A stretch of 64,000 nt of DNA. It comes from Martinezella lusitana (GTDB lineage Bacteria > Pseudomonadota > Alphaproteobacteria > Rhizobiales > Rhizobiaceae). Of the stretch, positions 42,589 through 51,539 are shown piece after piece. The notes below the pieces were generated by a model. The model was not told where the DNA came from. It worked only from the letters and a program-made list of their open reading frames with translations, and did no database searches. The position numbers were made by a program, and so were the translations under genes. Numbering within the stretch: position 1 is the first letter of the stretch; each line of letters starts with the position of its first letter. The DNA lies in the NCBI RefSeq assembly GCF_016901135.1, contig NZ_JAFEVL010000048.1, positions 558,001 to 622,000 of the forward strand. The letters are read 5' to 3'.

Positions 42589-43179
42589 ATGACAAACGAC
42601 GATCCCACCTCCTCCTTCTACAACGACAACGCCACCATCTACGCGGCACGCGAACGCAACCTGCCACAAAGCCGGCTTGATGCCTTCCTGGCTGCACTTC
42701 CCGCAGGCGCATCCATCCTGGAACTTGGCTGCGGCGCAGGACAGGATGCGGCCTATATGATCTCGCGGGGCTTCGACGTGATGCCGACCGATGGTTCGAC
42801 CGAGCTTGCCAGGCAGGCCGAGGCCCTGATCGGTAAGCCCGTGCGGATACTGCGGTTCGAAACGCTCGATGCTCGTGAGGCCCATCATGGCATATGGGCG
42901 GAAGCCAGCCTACTGCATGTGTTCCGCGCCTCCCTGCCCGACGTTCTCAATCGGATCCGGCGCGCATTGAAAGACGGCGGTATCTTCCATGCCAGCTTCA
43001 AGGCCGGTGACGCGGAAGGGCATGATACGTTCGGTCGCTACTACAACTATCCCTCGGCCGCATGGCTGACAGCTCTGCTTGATAAAGGCGGCTGGAGAGA
43101 TGTAACGATGACCGAAGCCGACGGCGGCGGCTTCGACGGCAAGCCGACGAAATGGCTTTATGTCAAAGCGCGGAAATAG
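42589..43179 (+). CDS. Class I SAM-dependent methyltransferase
   Basis: A 196-residue methyltransferase. ILELGCGAGQDAAYM (about 37-51) is SAM motif I, and PTDGSTELA gives the acidic residue after strand 2. IRRALKDGGIFHASFK matches the motif III region. The substrate is unknown; the small size suggests a small-molecule acceptor. It starts just after the toxin stop, possibly carried on the same transcript. Confidence 0.83.
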   Translation: MTNDDPTSSFYNDNATIYAARERNLPQSRLDAFLAALPAGASILELGCGAGQDAAYMISRGFDVMPTDGSTELARQAEALIGKPVRILRFETLDAREAHHGIWAEASLLHVFRASLPDVLNRIRRALKDGGIFHASFKAGDAEGHDTFGRYYNYPSAAWLTALLDKGGWRDVTMTEADGGGFDGKPTKWLYVKARK

Positions 43180-43274
43180 AGGAGAGCAGGAGTTCTAGTC
43201 GCTACTATTAGTGGCATGCCGCCGACTTCCTCGATCTAGGCACGATGTGCACCGCAAACTACGTCCAATCCGGC

Positions 43275-44030
43275 TTAACGCCAGGATGATTTGCGCAGAC
43301 CGGCCAAAGTCGCCTCAACGGCATCGATGCGCCACATATCTTTGTCAGCGATATGGTCGAGAACCGCCACGATAGCAGCTGGCAACTCGTCGCCGCAAAG
43401 CCAGCCGGCGATCGTCCGTCTGGTCGCCAAATCAAGATCTTCCCAAAAAGACTTACCGTAAGCCAGGCCGTCCGAACGATTGATGACATCAGCGAGTTGC
43501 AGGGCAGAATTCGGTGTCAGATTGGACAGCCAAGACTCCAGAACGGAATTGACATCCTTTTCGAGACGAATTGCGCAGATGAACCAATTCATCGCATCGA
43601 ACTCGTCCGGATGTTGCAATCGTGCCCAGTGCCACGACGCGCGATAAACGTTCTCGATTGCAGAGCGCTCCGACGCTGGCCATCCACGCCAGTCAGCATA
43701 TTCCAGCTTCGACAAGATTGTCAGCGGATCGAAGCCTGGCTCGCCCGGGGTGAAAAGCGCGTGCTGGAGAATGCGAGGAAGATAATGCTTATATTCCTCA
43801 ATATTCCCGGCTGTGGTTAGCGCCCAATTGGCATAGGAGCTCAAGGCGTTACCGCTCAATTCCGACATCGGTGCGGAGCACAAATCGCGCAGAATCTTCT
43901 CCGGATCACGCAATCGCGATACATCTAGCGTTTCGAGAGGTGGATATTCAGCAAACGCGGCAAACAGCGCCTCCCAGCCTTTCTTGAGACTGGTGACAGT
44001 GCGTGCAAAATCGGTTTCAGCAGAAGTCAT
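43275..44030 (-). CDS. Hypothetical protein of about 251 residues
   Basis: I do not recognise this protein. It is soluble, helical and Trp-rich (WEALFAAFAEYP, YANWALTTAG, WHWARLQHPDEFDAMNWF), with no signal peptide or catalytic motif. Trp-rich helical proteins of this size are often found as immunity or contact-inhibition partners, but no toxin gene is adjacent, so this is only a thought. The start is set at MTSAETDF; the frame opens eight codons earlier. Confidence 0.55.
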   Translation of the reverse strand: MTSAETDFARTVTSLKKGWEALFAAFAEYPPLETLDVSRLRDPEKILRDLCSAPMSELSGNALSSYANWALTTAGNIEEYKHYLPRILQHALFTPGEPGFDPLTILSKLEYADWRGWPASERSAIENVYRASWHWARLQHPDEFDAMNWFICAIRLEKDVNSVLESWLSNLTPNSALQLADVINRSDGLAYGKSFWEDLDLATRRTIAGWLCGDELPAAIVAVLDHIADKDMWRIDAVEATLAGLRKSSWR

Positions 44031-44093
44031 TGCAACCCTATAGCGAATTCGCAACTGTCTCGCCAGCAGGCCGTATTATCAAATAGCCGAAAT

Positions 44094-44125
44094 AGAAAAA
44101 GGCCGGCGCTTTCGCCCCGGCCTTT
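44094..44125 (-). terminator. Terminator of ilvC
   Basis: Read on the minus strand: AAAGGCCGG, a loop, CCGGCCTTT, then TTCTATTT. It is a strong GC stem with a T tract placed 25 bp after the ilvC stop. Confidence 0.8.
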
Positions 44126-44149
44126 CCCATTCCAGCAGTGCCGAAAATC

Positions 44150-45169
44150 TTAGTTGACGCTCTTGTCGACCAGCTTGTTCTTGCCGATCCAGGGCATCAT
44201 GCCGCGCAGCTTGGCGCCGACTTCCTCGATCTGGTGGCTGTCGTTGTTGCGGCGAATACCCTTGAAGCGGGCAGCGCCCGAACGGTATTCCTGCATCCAT
44301 TCGGAGGTGAACTTGCCGGTCTGGATGTCCTTTAGGATGCGCTTCATTTCAGCCTTGGTTTCGGCAGTGATGATGCGCGGGCCGGAGACGTATTCGCCCC
44401 ATTCAGCGGTGTTCGAGATCGAGTAGTTCATGTTGGCGATGCCGCCTTCATAGATCAGGTCGACGATCAGCTTCACTTCGTGCAGGCACTCGAAATAGGC
44501 CATTTCCGGTGCGTAACCGGCTTCAACCAGGGTTTCGAAACCGGCGCGGATGAGCTCGACGAGACCGCCGCAAAGAACGACCTGTTCGCCGAAGAGGTCC
44601 GTTTCGCACTCTTCGCGGAAGTTGGTTTCGATGATGCCCGAACGGCCGCCGCCGACGCCGCAGGCGTAGGAGAGCGCGAGTTCAAGAGCGTTGCCGGAAG
44701 CGTTCTGGTGAACGGCAACAAGGCAGGGAACGCCGCCGCCCTTCTGGTATTCGCCGCGAACCGTGTGGCCCGGGCCCTTCGGGGCGATCATGACGACGTC
44801 GACCGAAGCCTTCGGCTCGATGAGGCCGAAGTGAACGTTGAGGCCGTGAGCGAAGGCGATCGCAGCGCCGTCACGGATGTTCGGAGCGATGTCGGCCTTG
44901 TAGATGTCGGACTGCAGTTCGTCCGGGGTCGCCATCATCATCAGGTCGGCCCAGGCAGCAGCTTCGGCGACGGTCATGACCTTGAAGCCGTCGGCTTCGG
45001 CCTTCTTGATGGTCGGCGAACCGGCCTTCAGCGCAATCACAAGGTTCTGTGCGCCGCTGTCCTTCAGGTTCAGCGCATGAGCGCGGCCCTGGGAACCGTA
45101 GCCGATGACGGCGACCTTCTTCGACTTGATGAGGTTGAGATCGGCATCACGATCGTAATAGACGCGCAT
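44150..45169 (-). CDS. ilvC: Ketol-acid reductoisomerase, class I
   Basis: A 339-residue enzyme of valine, leucine and isoleucine synthesis. It isomerises and reduces acetolactate or acetohydroxybutyrate using NADPH and Mg2+. GYGSQGRAHALNL (from residue 23) binds NADPH, and APKGPGHTVR and the acidic ETDLFGEQ and CLHEVKLI stretches hold the Mg-binding acids. Length is standard for the short class I form. It is transcribed alone from its own promoter, in the same direction as the TetR gene upstream, and ends in a clear terminator. Confidence 0.96.
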   Translation of the reverse strand: MRVYYDRDADLNLIKSKKVAVIGYGSQGRAHALNLKDSGAQNLVIALKAGSPTIKKAEADGFKVMTVAEAAAWADLMMMATPDELQSDIYKADIAPNIRDGAAIAFAHGLNVHFGLIEPKASVDVVMIAPKGPGHTVRGEYQKGGGVPCLVAVHQNASGNALELALSYACGVGGGRSGIIETNFREECETDLFGEQVVLCGGLVELIRAGFETLVEAGYAPEMAYFECLHEVKLIVDLIYEGGIANMNYSISNTAEWGEYVSGPRIITAETKAEMKRILKDIQTGKFTSEWMQEYRSGAARFKGIRRNNDSHQIEEVGAKLRGMMPWIGKNKLVDKSVN

Positions 45170-45212
45170 TGTTTGTCCTTCCCTTTGCTTGTCTGGGTAT
45201 AATTTCGATGTC

Positions 45213-45863
45213 TCAGACGGTCGCCGCTGCTTCCGCCAAAACCTTTTCCGTGCCGTAAAGCTTGAGGAAGGCGCTGACAGCCTTCTCCGCCTGACGGCTG
45301 GAATCCTTCAAACCTGGCTCGCCGAGCAGCATGCGGACATGCAGATCGGAAACGATGAGCCCGTAAAGCGTGTGATAGGCCTCGTCGGCATCCGTAAAGC
45401 GCAGCAGCCCTGCCCGCTTGCCGGCGTCGATCAAGCCGCTGGCGCGGCGGTCGATCTGCCGACGGCCGCGCTCCAAGAGAAGCTTGCCGAGCTTGGAGCC
45501 ATCGCGGTTCGACTGGCCGATCGCCAGGCGGTTCAGCGCCAGCGAGACATCGCCCGCCAGAACTTCCAGCAGATCGCGGGCGAAGACGACAAGATGATCA
45601 TGCAGGCTCGACACCGTCAGCCGCTCGCCGTTGCGCTCGAAGGTGCGCACCTTGCTCGCCTGATAGGCGATCATCGCCGACAGCAGACCGTCACGGTCGC
45701 CGAACCATTTATAGAGACTTTCCTTGGAGCAATTGGCGGCGCGCGCGACGCCCGAGGTCGTCAGCGCCTTTTCGCCGCCGTCGACGAGCAGACGCAGCGC
45801 CTGCTCCAGAACGGCGTTCTGGCGCGGCGAAAACTCGCTCGACTGTCCTACTTCGCTCAGCAC
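45213..45863 (-). CDS. TetR/AcrR family regulator
   Basis: About 216 residues. The helix-turn-helix is KALTTSGVARAANCSKESLYKWFGDRDGL (about 30-60), and an AefR-like C-terminal ligand domain follows. The GTG start used has GGGAG nine bases before it; the open frame upstream has no domain content and would cross the operator. A perfect 16-bp palindrome lies just upstream of the start, typical of autorepression. The target is unknown: ilvC lies downstream on the same strand, and a secreted protein gene diverges. Confidence 0.83.
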   Translation of the reverse strand: MLSEVGQSSEFSPRQNAVLEQALRLLVDGGEKALTTSGVARAANCSKESLYKWFGDRDGLLSAMIAYQASKVRTFERNGERLTVSSLHDHLVVFARDLLEVLAGDVSLALNRLAIGQSNRDGSKLGKLLLERGRRQIDRRASGLIDAGKRAGLLRFTDADEAYHTLYGLIVSDLHVRMLLGEPGLKDSSRQAEKAVSAFLKLYGTEKVLAEAAATV

Positions 45864-45881
45864 GATGGCCACTCCCAAATG

Positions 45882-45897
45882 CGTACCGTACGGTACG
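45882..45897. promoter_or_regulatory. TetR operator candidate
   Basis: CGTACCGTACGGTACG is a perfect 16-bp palindrome about 20 bp upstream of the TetR start. Its size and position are those of a TetR-family autoregulatory operator. Confidence 0.55.
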
Positions 45898-46107
45898 GTT
45901 CGTGGCGCGTTATGCAGCACGCCGAAGCAGGCGTCAAGCGGAATTCGTTGCTGCACTGCGCCAAAAAAGCGGAGAGCGCTTGTCTTGGCGGGCGCATGGC
46001 GGATAGAGCTTGCCGGTACATCCGTTTCCTTTCGAGATCCTTTGATGAAAGCCGCATTCAACCTTCCTTGCGAGACATCACCTCCCCGCTTCCCGGCTGG
46101 CAGCGGT

Positions 46108-46542
46108 ATGGGCGGAAGCGAGCAGCGGGCACTTACCCGCATTGTCGGGATCTGCCTTGTGCTCTGCCTGTTTCCCCTTCCGGTGTCGGCGCATACAACG
46201 GCAAAGCCGCTCACCGGATCCGCCGGACACTATTGCGGCAAGCTTCTATCTAGTGGGTTGCTGGTGGATGTCGAGACTTCACTACAGGCCGACCCAAAGG
46301 GTCACATATCGGGGACTTATCGCTTCGATGATGACGGCAATACAACGGCCGGCACCCTGTCGGAAATCGGGACGACTCACGGCACCGTACGAACGCTGCG
46401 TTGGTTCGACAAATATGGAATGGGTTCGCTGACGATCCGGTTCGATCACGACTATAGTCGTTTCGAAGGCCTATGGGGACCGGAAGACGCCGTTCCAAGC
46501 TACACCTGGAGCGGCGGTAATTGTGGCGTGCCCATCAGCTAA
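46108..46542 (+). CDS. Secreted small protein of unknown function
   Basis: About 144 residues with a signal peptide (IVGICLVLCLFPLPVSA, cut near residue 27). The mature part is beta-rich and Gly/Asp/Thr-rich, with two Cys (GHYCGKLL and GNCGVPIS) that could form a disulfide. No family I can name. The start is chosen so that the signal peptide is N-terminal; no strong ribosome site supports it, and ATG at 46045 is an alternative. It converges with the AraC gene and diverges from TetR. Confidence 0.55.
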   Translation: MGGSEQRALTRIVGICLVLCLFPLPVSAHTTAKPLTGSAGHYCGKLLSSGLLVDVETSLQADPKGHISGTYRFDDDGNTTAGTLSEIGTTHGTVRTLRWFDKYGMGSLTIRFDHDYSRFEGLWGPEDAVPSYTWSGGNCGVPIS

Positions 46543-46544
46543 GC

Positions 46545-47456
46545 CTATTCGGCTGCGACTGCATTATTGCGCATAGCCTCGACATCCCTGAGCGGCGGCA
46601 GGCCGTAAAGGCGGCTGTATTCGCGGCTGAATTGCGACGGGCTTTGATAGCCGACGCGATGGCCGGCTGAGCCGACGTCGAGCTGCTCGACGATCATCAA
46701 GCGCCGCGCCTCATGCAGGCGAAGCTGCTTCTGATACTGCATCGGCGACATGGCCGTGACAGCCTTGAAATGGTGATGCAGCGAGGAAACGCTCATACCG
46801 ACGCGCTCGGCCAGTTCCTCGATGCGCAGCGACTGGGCGAAATTGCTGCGAAGCCAGGTGACGGCACGCGCCACCCTGTTGCTCTGGCTCTCCGCCATGG
46901 CGACCTGCAGCAGCCGAGGCCCATTCGGACCGGTCAATAGACGGTAGAGGATCTCCTGCTCGATCAGCGGCGCCATGGCCGAAATATCCTCCGGCCGGTC
47001 GAGCAGCCTGAGCAGCCGCAACGAGGCGTCGAGCAATTCAGGCGATGCCGGATTGACCGCTAGCCCACGCATGCGTTCAGCCGTCATCGCCTGACGCGGA
47101 ATGCTGATGCGCGACAACAGCTCATTCAGCCTTTCGCTGTCGAGCGTCATGGAGAAACAGAGATAGGGCGTATCGTTGCCGACGTTGGTGACCTGCGTTG
47201 ACACGGGAAGGTCGAGAGCCATCAGGATATATTCGCCCACTCCATAATGGTATGTATCTGTGCCAACGGTCAGGGTCTTGCGCCCTTGGACCACGATTGC
47301 ATAGGAAGGCCGATAGGCCGCATGCTGCCACACCGTCGCAGCCGATTGCCGGTACAGATTAAGACCCTCAATCGGCGTGGTATATTCTCCGTCCTGTATG
47401 GTGAAACGGGCAATGATGGATGCGAGTTCCTGATTGGGATTGAAGGGTAGTGTCAT
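46545..47456 (-). CDS. AraC family regulator (PF06719 N-terminal type)
   Basis: About 303 residues. The N-terminal cupin-like AraC_N domain (SYAIVVQGRKTLTVG and YHYGVGEYIL) is followed by two helix-turn-helix motifs in the last 100 residues (RIEELAERVGMSVSSLHHHFKA; GHRVGYQSPSQFSREYSRLYG). It is divergent from the alcohol dehydrogenase gene, and such AraC/dehydrogenase pairs commonly have the regulator activate the enzyme in response to an aldehyde or alcohol. The effector is unknown. Confidence 0.86.
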   Translation of the reverse strand: MTLPFNPNQELASIIARFTIQDGEYTTPIEGLNLYRQSAATVWQHAAYRPSYAIVVQGRKTLTVGTDTYHYGVGEYILMALDLPVSTQVTNVGNDTPYLCFSMTLDSERLNELLSRISIPRQAMTAERMRGLAVNPASPELLDASLRLLRLLDRPEDISAMAPLIEQEILYRLLTGPNGPRLLQVAMAESQSNRVARAVTWLRSNFAQSLRIEELAERVGMSVSSLHHHFKAVTAMSPMQYQKQLRLHEARRLMIVEQLDVGSAGHRVGYQSPSQFSREYSRLYGLPPLRDVEAMRNNAVAAE

Positions 47457-47656
47457 GCGCAACCAACTGTTTTCGAGTAGATATCAACACTTATCTAGGT
47501 AACCTCCCCCAACTGCGGAAGGGCAGCCGTGCATTTAGATTCGCAGGATCGTACATAAAGCTTGCAGGATCGCTCTAACGCTCCGGCCGGCTCCCGATGC
47601 ATATTGCGCCATCCCAATTCCACTCCCAACCCATCCGAAAAACAAGGAAGTCTCCC

Positions 47657-48700
47657 ATGCCTATCGCAAAGGGTTATGCAGCAACCGACGCGTCCAAACC
47701 GCTCGTTCCCTTCACCTTCGAACGCCGCGAGCCGAACGACGACGATGTCGCGATCTCCGTCAAATATTGCGGTGTCTGCCATTCCGACATCCACCAGGCC
47801 CGCAACGAGTGGGGCTTCTCTAAGTACCCGATGGTGCCAGGGCATGAAGTTGCCGGCATCGTGACTGCCGTCGGCTCCAAGGTGACGAAGTTCAAGGTCG
47901 GCGATCGCGTCGGCGTTGGCTGCTTCGTCGATTCCTGCACGACCTGCGCCACGCGCGACCTGGATTACGAACACTACATGCCGGGCCTCGTCCAGACCTA
48001 TAACGACGTCGAAGCCGACGGCAAGACGCCGACTTTCGGCGGCTATTCCGACTCCATCGTCGTCAAGGAAGGCTATGTCCTCTCCTTCCCCGAAAACATT
48101 CCGCTGGATGCGGGCGCTCCGCTCCTTTGCGCCGGTATCACGCTCTATTCGCCGCTGCGTCATTGGAAGGCCGGCCCGGGCAAGAAAGTCGCCATCGTCG
48201 GCATGGGCGGCCTCGGCCACATGGGCGTCAAGCTGGCGCATGCCATGGGCGCCGAGGTGACGGTGCTCAGCCAAACGCTGTCGAAGAAGGAAGACGGCCT
48301 CAAGCTCGGCGCCGACCACTACTACGCCACCAGCGACGCCGAAACCTTCACCAAACTGGCCGGCAGCTTCGACCTTATCCTCAATACGGTCGGCACCGCC
48401 ATCGACTGGAATGCCTACCTGAACCTCCTGAAATATGATGGCAGCATGGTGCTGCTCGGCGTTCCGGAACATGCCGTTCCGGTTCATGCCTTCTCGCTCA
48501 TCCCGGGCCGCCGCAGCCTCTCCGGCTCGATGATCGGTTCGATCAAGGAAACCCAGGAAATGCTCGACTTCTGCGGCGAGCACAACATCGTCTCCGAGAT
48601 CGAGAAGATCAGCATCCAGGAAATCAACGAGGCCTATGAACGCGTTCTGAAGAGCGACGTGCGCTACCGCTTCGTCATCGACATCGCCTCGTTGGCCTAA
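47657..48700 (+). CDS. Zinc-type NAD(P)-dependent alcohol dehydrogenase (CAD/YahK-like), reduced structural-zinc site
   Basis: A 347-residue medium-chain dehydrogenase. Catalytic zinc ligands are the Cys of YCGVCHSD (about 39) and the His of PGHEVAG; VGMGGLGHMGVK binds the cofactor. The structural-zinc loop is altered: DSCTTC is kept but the third and fourth Cys positions read ATR and HYM, so the usual four-Cys zinc cannot form. AAGGAAG lies before the ATG. It probably reduces aldehydes to alcohols. It is divergent from the AraC regulator, and a terminator follows. Confidence 0.87.
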   Translation: MPIAKGYAATDASKPLVPFTFERREPNDDDVAISVKYCGVCHSDIHQARNEWGFSKYPMVPGHEVAGIVTAVGSKVTKFKVGDRVGVGCFVDSCTTCATRDLDYEHYMPGLVQTYNDVEADGKTPTFGGYSDSIVVKEGYVLSFPENIPLDAGAPLLCAGITLYSPLRHWKAGPGKKVAIVGMGGLGHMGVKLAHAMGAEVTVLSQTLSKKEDGLKLGADHYYATSDAETFTKLAGSFDLILNTVGTAIDWNAYLNLLKYDGSMVLLGVPEHAVPVHAFSLIPGRRSLSGSMIGSIKETQEMLDFCGEHNIVSEIEKISIQEINEAYERVLKSDVRYRFVIDIASLA

Positions 48701-48725
48701 GCGTCACGGCGCAACGGCTTATAAG

Positions 48726-48755
48726 AAAAGGGCAGCCACTGTGGCTGCCCTTTTT
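48726..48755 (+). terminator. Terminator of the alcohol dehydrogenase gene
   Basis: AAGGGCAGCCA, a CTG loop, TGGCTGCCCTT, then TTTC: a strong stem with a T tract 26 bp after the stop. Confidence 0.82.
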
Positions 48756-50017
48756 CAATCCTCGTGCATGGTTTCCTTCTGCGTGATCAGCCGGGCGCTG
48801 TGCTGCCGGCTGATATAGATCCACAGCCAGCTCCAGGCGACGGCGATGCGCCAGCGGGTGCCGATCAGGAAATAGATGTGGGCAAGGCCCCATACCCACC
48901 AGGCGAGCCAGCCCCTGAGCTTGATCCAGCCGAAATCGATGATCGCAGCACTCTTGCCGATCGTCGCAAGACTGCCCTGATGCCGATAGCGGAACGGCCC
49001 GGGCGCCGGCTTGCCCGCCAGCTTCGCCTTGATGACCTTGGCGACATAGTCTCCCTGCTGTTTGGCGGCTGGAGCGATCCCCGGCACCGGACTGCCATCC
49101 TCACGCAGGACGGACGCTGTGTCCCCGATGATGAAGATATCCTCCTTGCCCGGCGCCCTCAGCTCCTTGTCAACAACGGCTCTACCGGCACGGTCGGCCG
49201 GGATATCAAGCCATTTCGCCGCCGGCGACGCCTCGACACCCGCCGCCCAGACGATGGTGCGGCACGGCACGAAGCTGTCGCCGATCGTTACGCCTTCAGC
49301 ACTGCACAAGGTGACGGGCTTGCCAAAGCGGACGTCGACGCCGAGCGCCTCCAGCGCCTTGAGAGCATAGGCGGATAGATCTTCGGCGAAGGCCGCCAGC
49401 ACCCGCGGCCCGGCTTCCACCAGGATGATCTTTGCCTTACTGGTATCGATATTGCGGAATTCCTTCGGCAGCGTCGTCCTTGCCAGTTCCGAGATGATAC
49501 CGGCGAGCTCAACCCCGGTGGGACCCGCGCCGACGATGGTGAAGGTCAAGAGCGCGTCGCGCACCGCCGGATCGCTCTCCAGCTCGGCCTGCTCGAAGGC
49601 CAGCAGGACGCGGCGGCGAATGGTCGTCGCATCCTCCAGTGTCTTCAGGCCGGGCGCCACCGGTTCCCATTCGTCATGGCCGAAATAGGCGTGGGTCGCG
49701 CCGGTCGCCAGCACCAGCGTATCGTAGGCAATGGTCTGGCCGCCCTTCAGTTGCACCTGATGCGCCTCGCTGTCGACGCCGACGACCTCAGCCAGCAACG
49801 TCGTCACCTCGGGACGATCCCTGAAGAAGCTGCGGATCGGCCAGGCGATTTCGGATGTGGCGAGCAAGGTGGTCGCGACCTGATACAGGAGCGGCTGGAA
49901 AAGATGGTGGTTGCGCCGGTCGATCAGCGTGATGCGGACGGGCACGTCCTTCAGATCATTGGCGAGTTGCAACCCGCCAAAACCGCCCCCGACGATGACA
50001 ACGTGATAATCCTGCAT
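48755..50017 (-). CDS. Type II NADH:quinone oxidoreductase (NDH-2)
   Basis: A 420-residue membrane-associated flavoprotein that passes electrons from NADH to quinone without pumping protons. HVVIVGGGFGGLQLA (about 5-19) is the FAD fold, FTIVGAGPTGVELAG the NADH fold, and DIFIIGDTASV a late FAD element. The C-terminus has a hydrophobic stretch (AWWVWGLAHIYFLIG) for membrane contact. It is transcribed alone on the minus strand. Confidence 0.87.
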   Translation of the reverse strand: MQDYHVVIVGGGFGGLQLANDLKDVPVRITLIDRRNHHLFQPLLYQVATTLLATSEIAWPIRSFFRDRPEVTTLLAEVVGVDSEAHQVQLKGGQTIAYDTLVLATGATHAYFGHDEWEPVAPGLKTLEDATTIRRRVLLAFEQAELESDPAVRDALLTFTIVGAGPTGVELAGIISELARTTLPKEFRNIDTSKAKIILVEAGPRVLAAFAEDLSAYALKALEALGVDVRFGKPVTLCSAEGVTIGDSFVPCRTIVWAAGVEASPAAKWLDIPADRAGRAVVDKELRAPGKEDIFIIGDTASVLREDGSPVPGIAPAAKQQGDYVAKVIKAKLAGKPAPGPFRYRHQGSLATIGKSAAIIDFGWIKLRGWLAWWVWGLAHIYFLIGTRWRIAVAWSWLWIYISRQHSARLITQKETMHED

Positions 50018-50122
50018 GGCGACCTCTCATGTCTACGTCTCTCCGAAAACGTAGAGTTGCGAAGGGTGAGCGGCAACCATCTTTTATGCATGGCACCCCT
50101 GCGGCCATCATGTTCCGATTGC

Positions 50123-50587
50123 CTACGGTGCATAGCTGACGGGAACGGAAGCACCGCTTTTCAGCTCCTCCATCGAGATCGACGCGGAAACGTCGAACAG
50201 TTCGACCCGGCGCACCAGCTGCTTGTAGACGACGTCGTAATGTTCGACTCGGGGCAGCACGATCTTCAGAATGTAGTCATAGTTGCCGGTCAGCCGATGC
50301 GCCTCGACGATCTCGGGAATATCGCCGATCACTTTGCGGAAGGTCTCTATCCATTCGTCGGCGTGATGCGCTGTTTTGATCATCGCATAGACCGTCGTCG
50401 GCACCCCCATCTTCTCGCGGTCGAGCACGACGATGCGCCTGGCGATATGGCCGCTCTCCTCCAGCCGCTGGATGCGGCGTGAACAGGCGGAGACCGATAG
50501 GGCCACGCGATCGGCAAGCTCCGTCACCGATATGCCGGCATCTGCCTGCAAAAATTCGAGAATCTTTCGGTCGCGCTCATCAAGCAT
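50123..50587 (-). CDS. Lrp/AsnC family regulator
   Basis: A 154-residue regulator with an N-terminal helix-turn-helix (ISVTELADRVALSVSACSRRIQRLE, about 19-43) and an RAM effector domain. It is divergent from an aspartate/glutamate racemase gene; such pairs generally have the regulator control the enzyme in response to an amino acid. Phased TGCA sites lie between them. Confidence 0.88.
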   Translation of the reverse strand: MLDERDRKILEFLQADAGISVTELADRVALSVSACSRRIQRLEESGHIARRIVVLDREKMGVPTTVYAMIKTAHHADEWIETFRKVIGDIPEIVEAHRLTGNYDYILKIVLPRVEHYDVVYKQLVRRVELFDVSASISMEELKSGASVPVSYAP

Positions 50588-50639
50588 GTGCAGAAATCCT
50601 TATCATCGCGCCGTTATTTTGCGCAGAATACGAAATATG

Positions 50640-50683
50640 TGCAAATCATTGCAGATTCAATTGCAGGCATCACAAAGTTTGCA
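50640..50683. promoter_or_regulatory. Phased TGCA sites between Lrp and racemase genes
   Basis: TGCA occurs at 50640, 50650, 50662 and 50680, spaced 10, 12 and 18 bp. Repeated short sites at helical spacing are what an Lrp-type oligomer could bind, but the sites are short and may be chance. Confidence 0.25.
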
Positions 50684-50747
50684 AACACAAGGCGCATGAA
50701 TTGCGGCACTATTCCTCCATTCACAGACAAGAGCGGAGAACAGCAAT

Positions 50748-51467
50748 ATGCGCACCATAGGCCTGATCGGCGGCATGAGTTTCGAGAGTTCGGCGGTCTA
50801 TTATCGCCAGATCAACGAAATGGTCCGCGACCGGCTGGGTGGCCTCTCCTCCGCCGAACTGCTGATGTATTCCGTCAATTTCGAAGAGATCGTGGCCTTG
50901 CAGAAGGCCGGGCGCTGGGACGATGCCGCCGCCCGCCTCGGCGATGCCGCACATCGCCTGCAGACAGCCGGCGCCGAATGCGTACTCATCTGCACCAACA
51001 CCATGCACCTGATCGCGCCGGAAGTTGCCGCCCGCATTTCCGTGCCCCTTATCCACATCATCGACGAGACCGCCGCCGCACTGAAGGCGGCGGGTCGGGT
51101 AAAGCCGCTGCTGCTCGCCACGCGCTACACCATGGAGCATGGCTTTTATGCCGAGCGCATGGCCCAGAACGATGTCTCCATCATGGTGCCCGGCCCCGAA
51201 GACCGGACCGCGACCCACGATATCATCTTCAACGAACTCTGCGCCGGCACCATCAAGGACGAGTCGCGCCTGAAGCTGAATGGCATCATTGAGCGCGCCA
51301 AAGCCGAGGGCGCCGATAGCGTCATTCTCGGCTGCACCGAGATCTGCCTGATCCTCGATCCGAAGGCGCTGATCCTGCCGGGCTTCGACACCACGACGAT
51401 CCATGCTCAAGCAGCCGTCGACTTCGCTCTCTTGAGCGAAAGTGCCCGCAGCAGCCGCGCGGCATAG
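50748..51467 (+). CDS. Aspartate/glutamate racemase family protein
   Basis: A 239-residue cofactor-independent racemase. IGLIGGMSFESS opens the fold, and the two catalytic Cys are C82 (CTNTMH) and C196 (GCTEI). It would interconvert D- and L-aspartate or a related amino acid. Its nearest regulator is the divergent Lrp gene. The substrate is not known; members of this group also act on hydantoins or other acids. Confidence 0.87.
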   Translation: MRTIGLIGGMSFESSAVYYRQINEMVRDRLGGLSSAELLMYSVNFEEIVALQKAGRWDDAAARLGDAAHRLQTAGAECVLICTNTMHLIAPEVAARISVPLIHIIDETAAALKAAGRVKPLLLATRYTMEHGFYAERMAQNDVSIMVPGPEDRTATHDIIFNELCAGTIKDESRLKLNGIIERAKAEGADSVILGCTEICLILDPKALILPGFDTTTIHAQAAVDFALLSESARSSRAA

Positions 51468-51539
51468 AGCCAGATCAATTTAGTTGACTTAGTCCAATAA
51501 ATATTCGACATCGTCTCTCATGCCAGGGAGGCGATGTCC

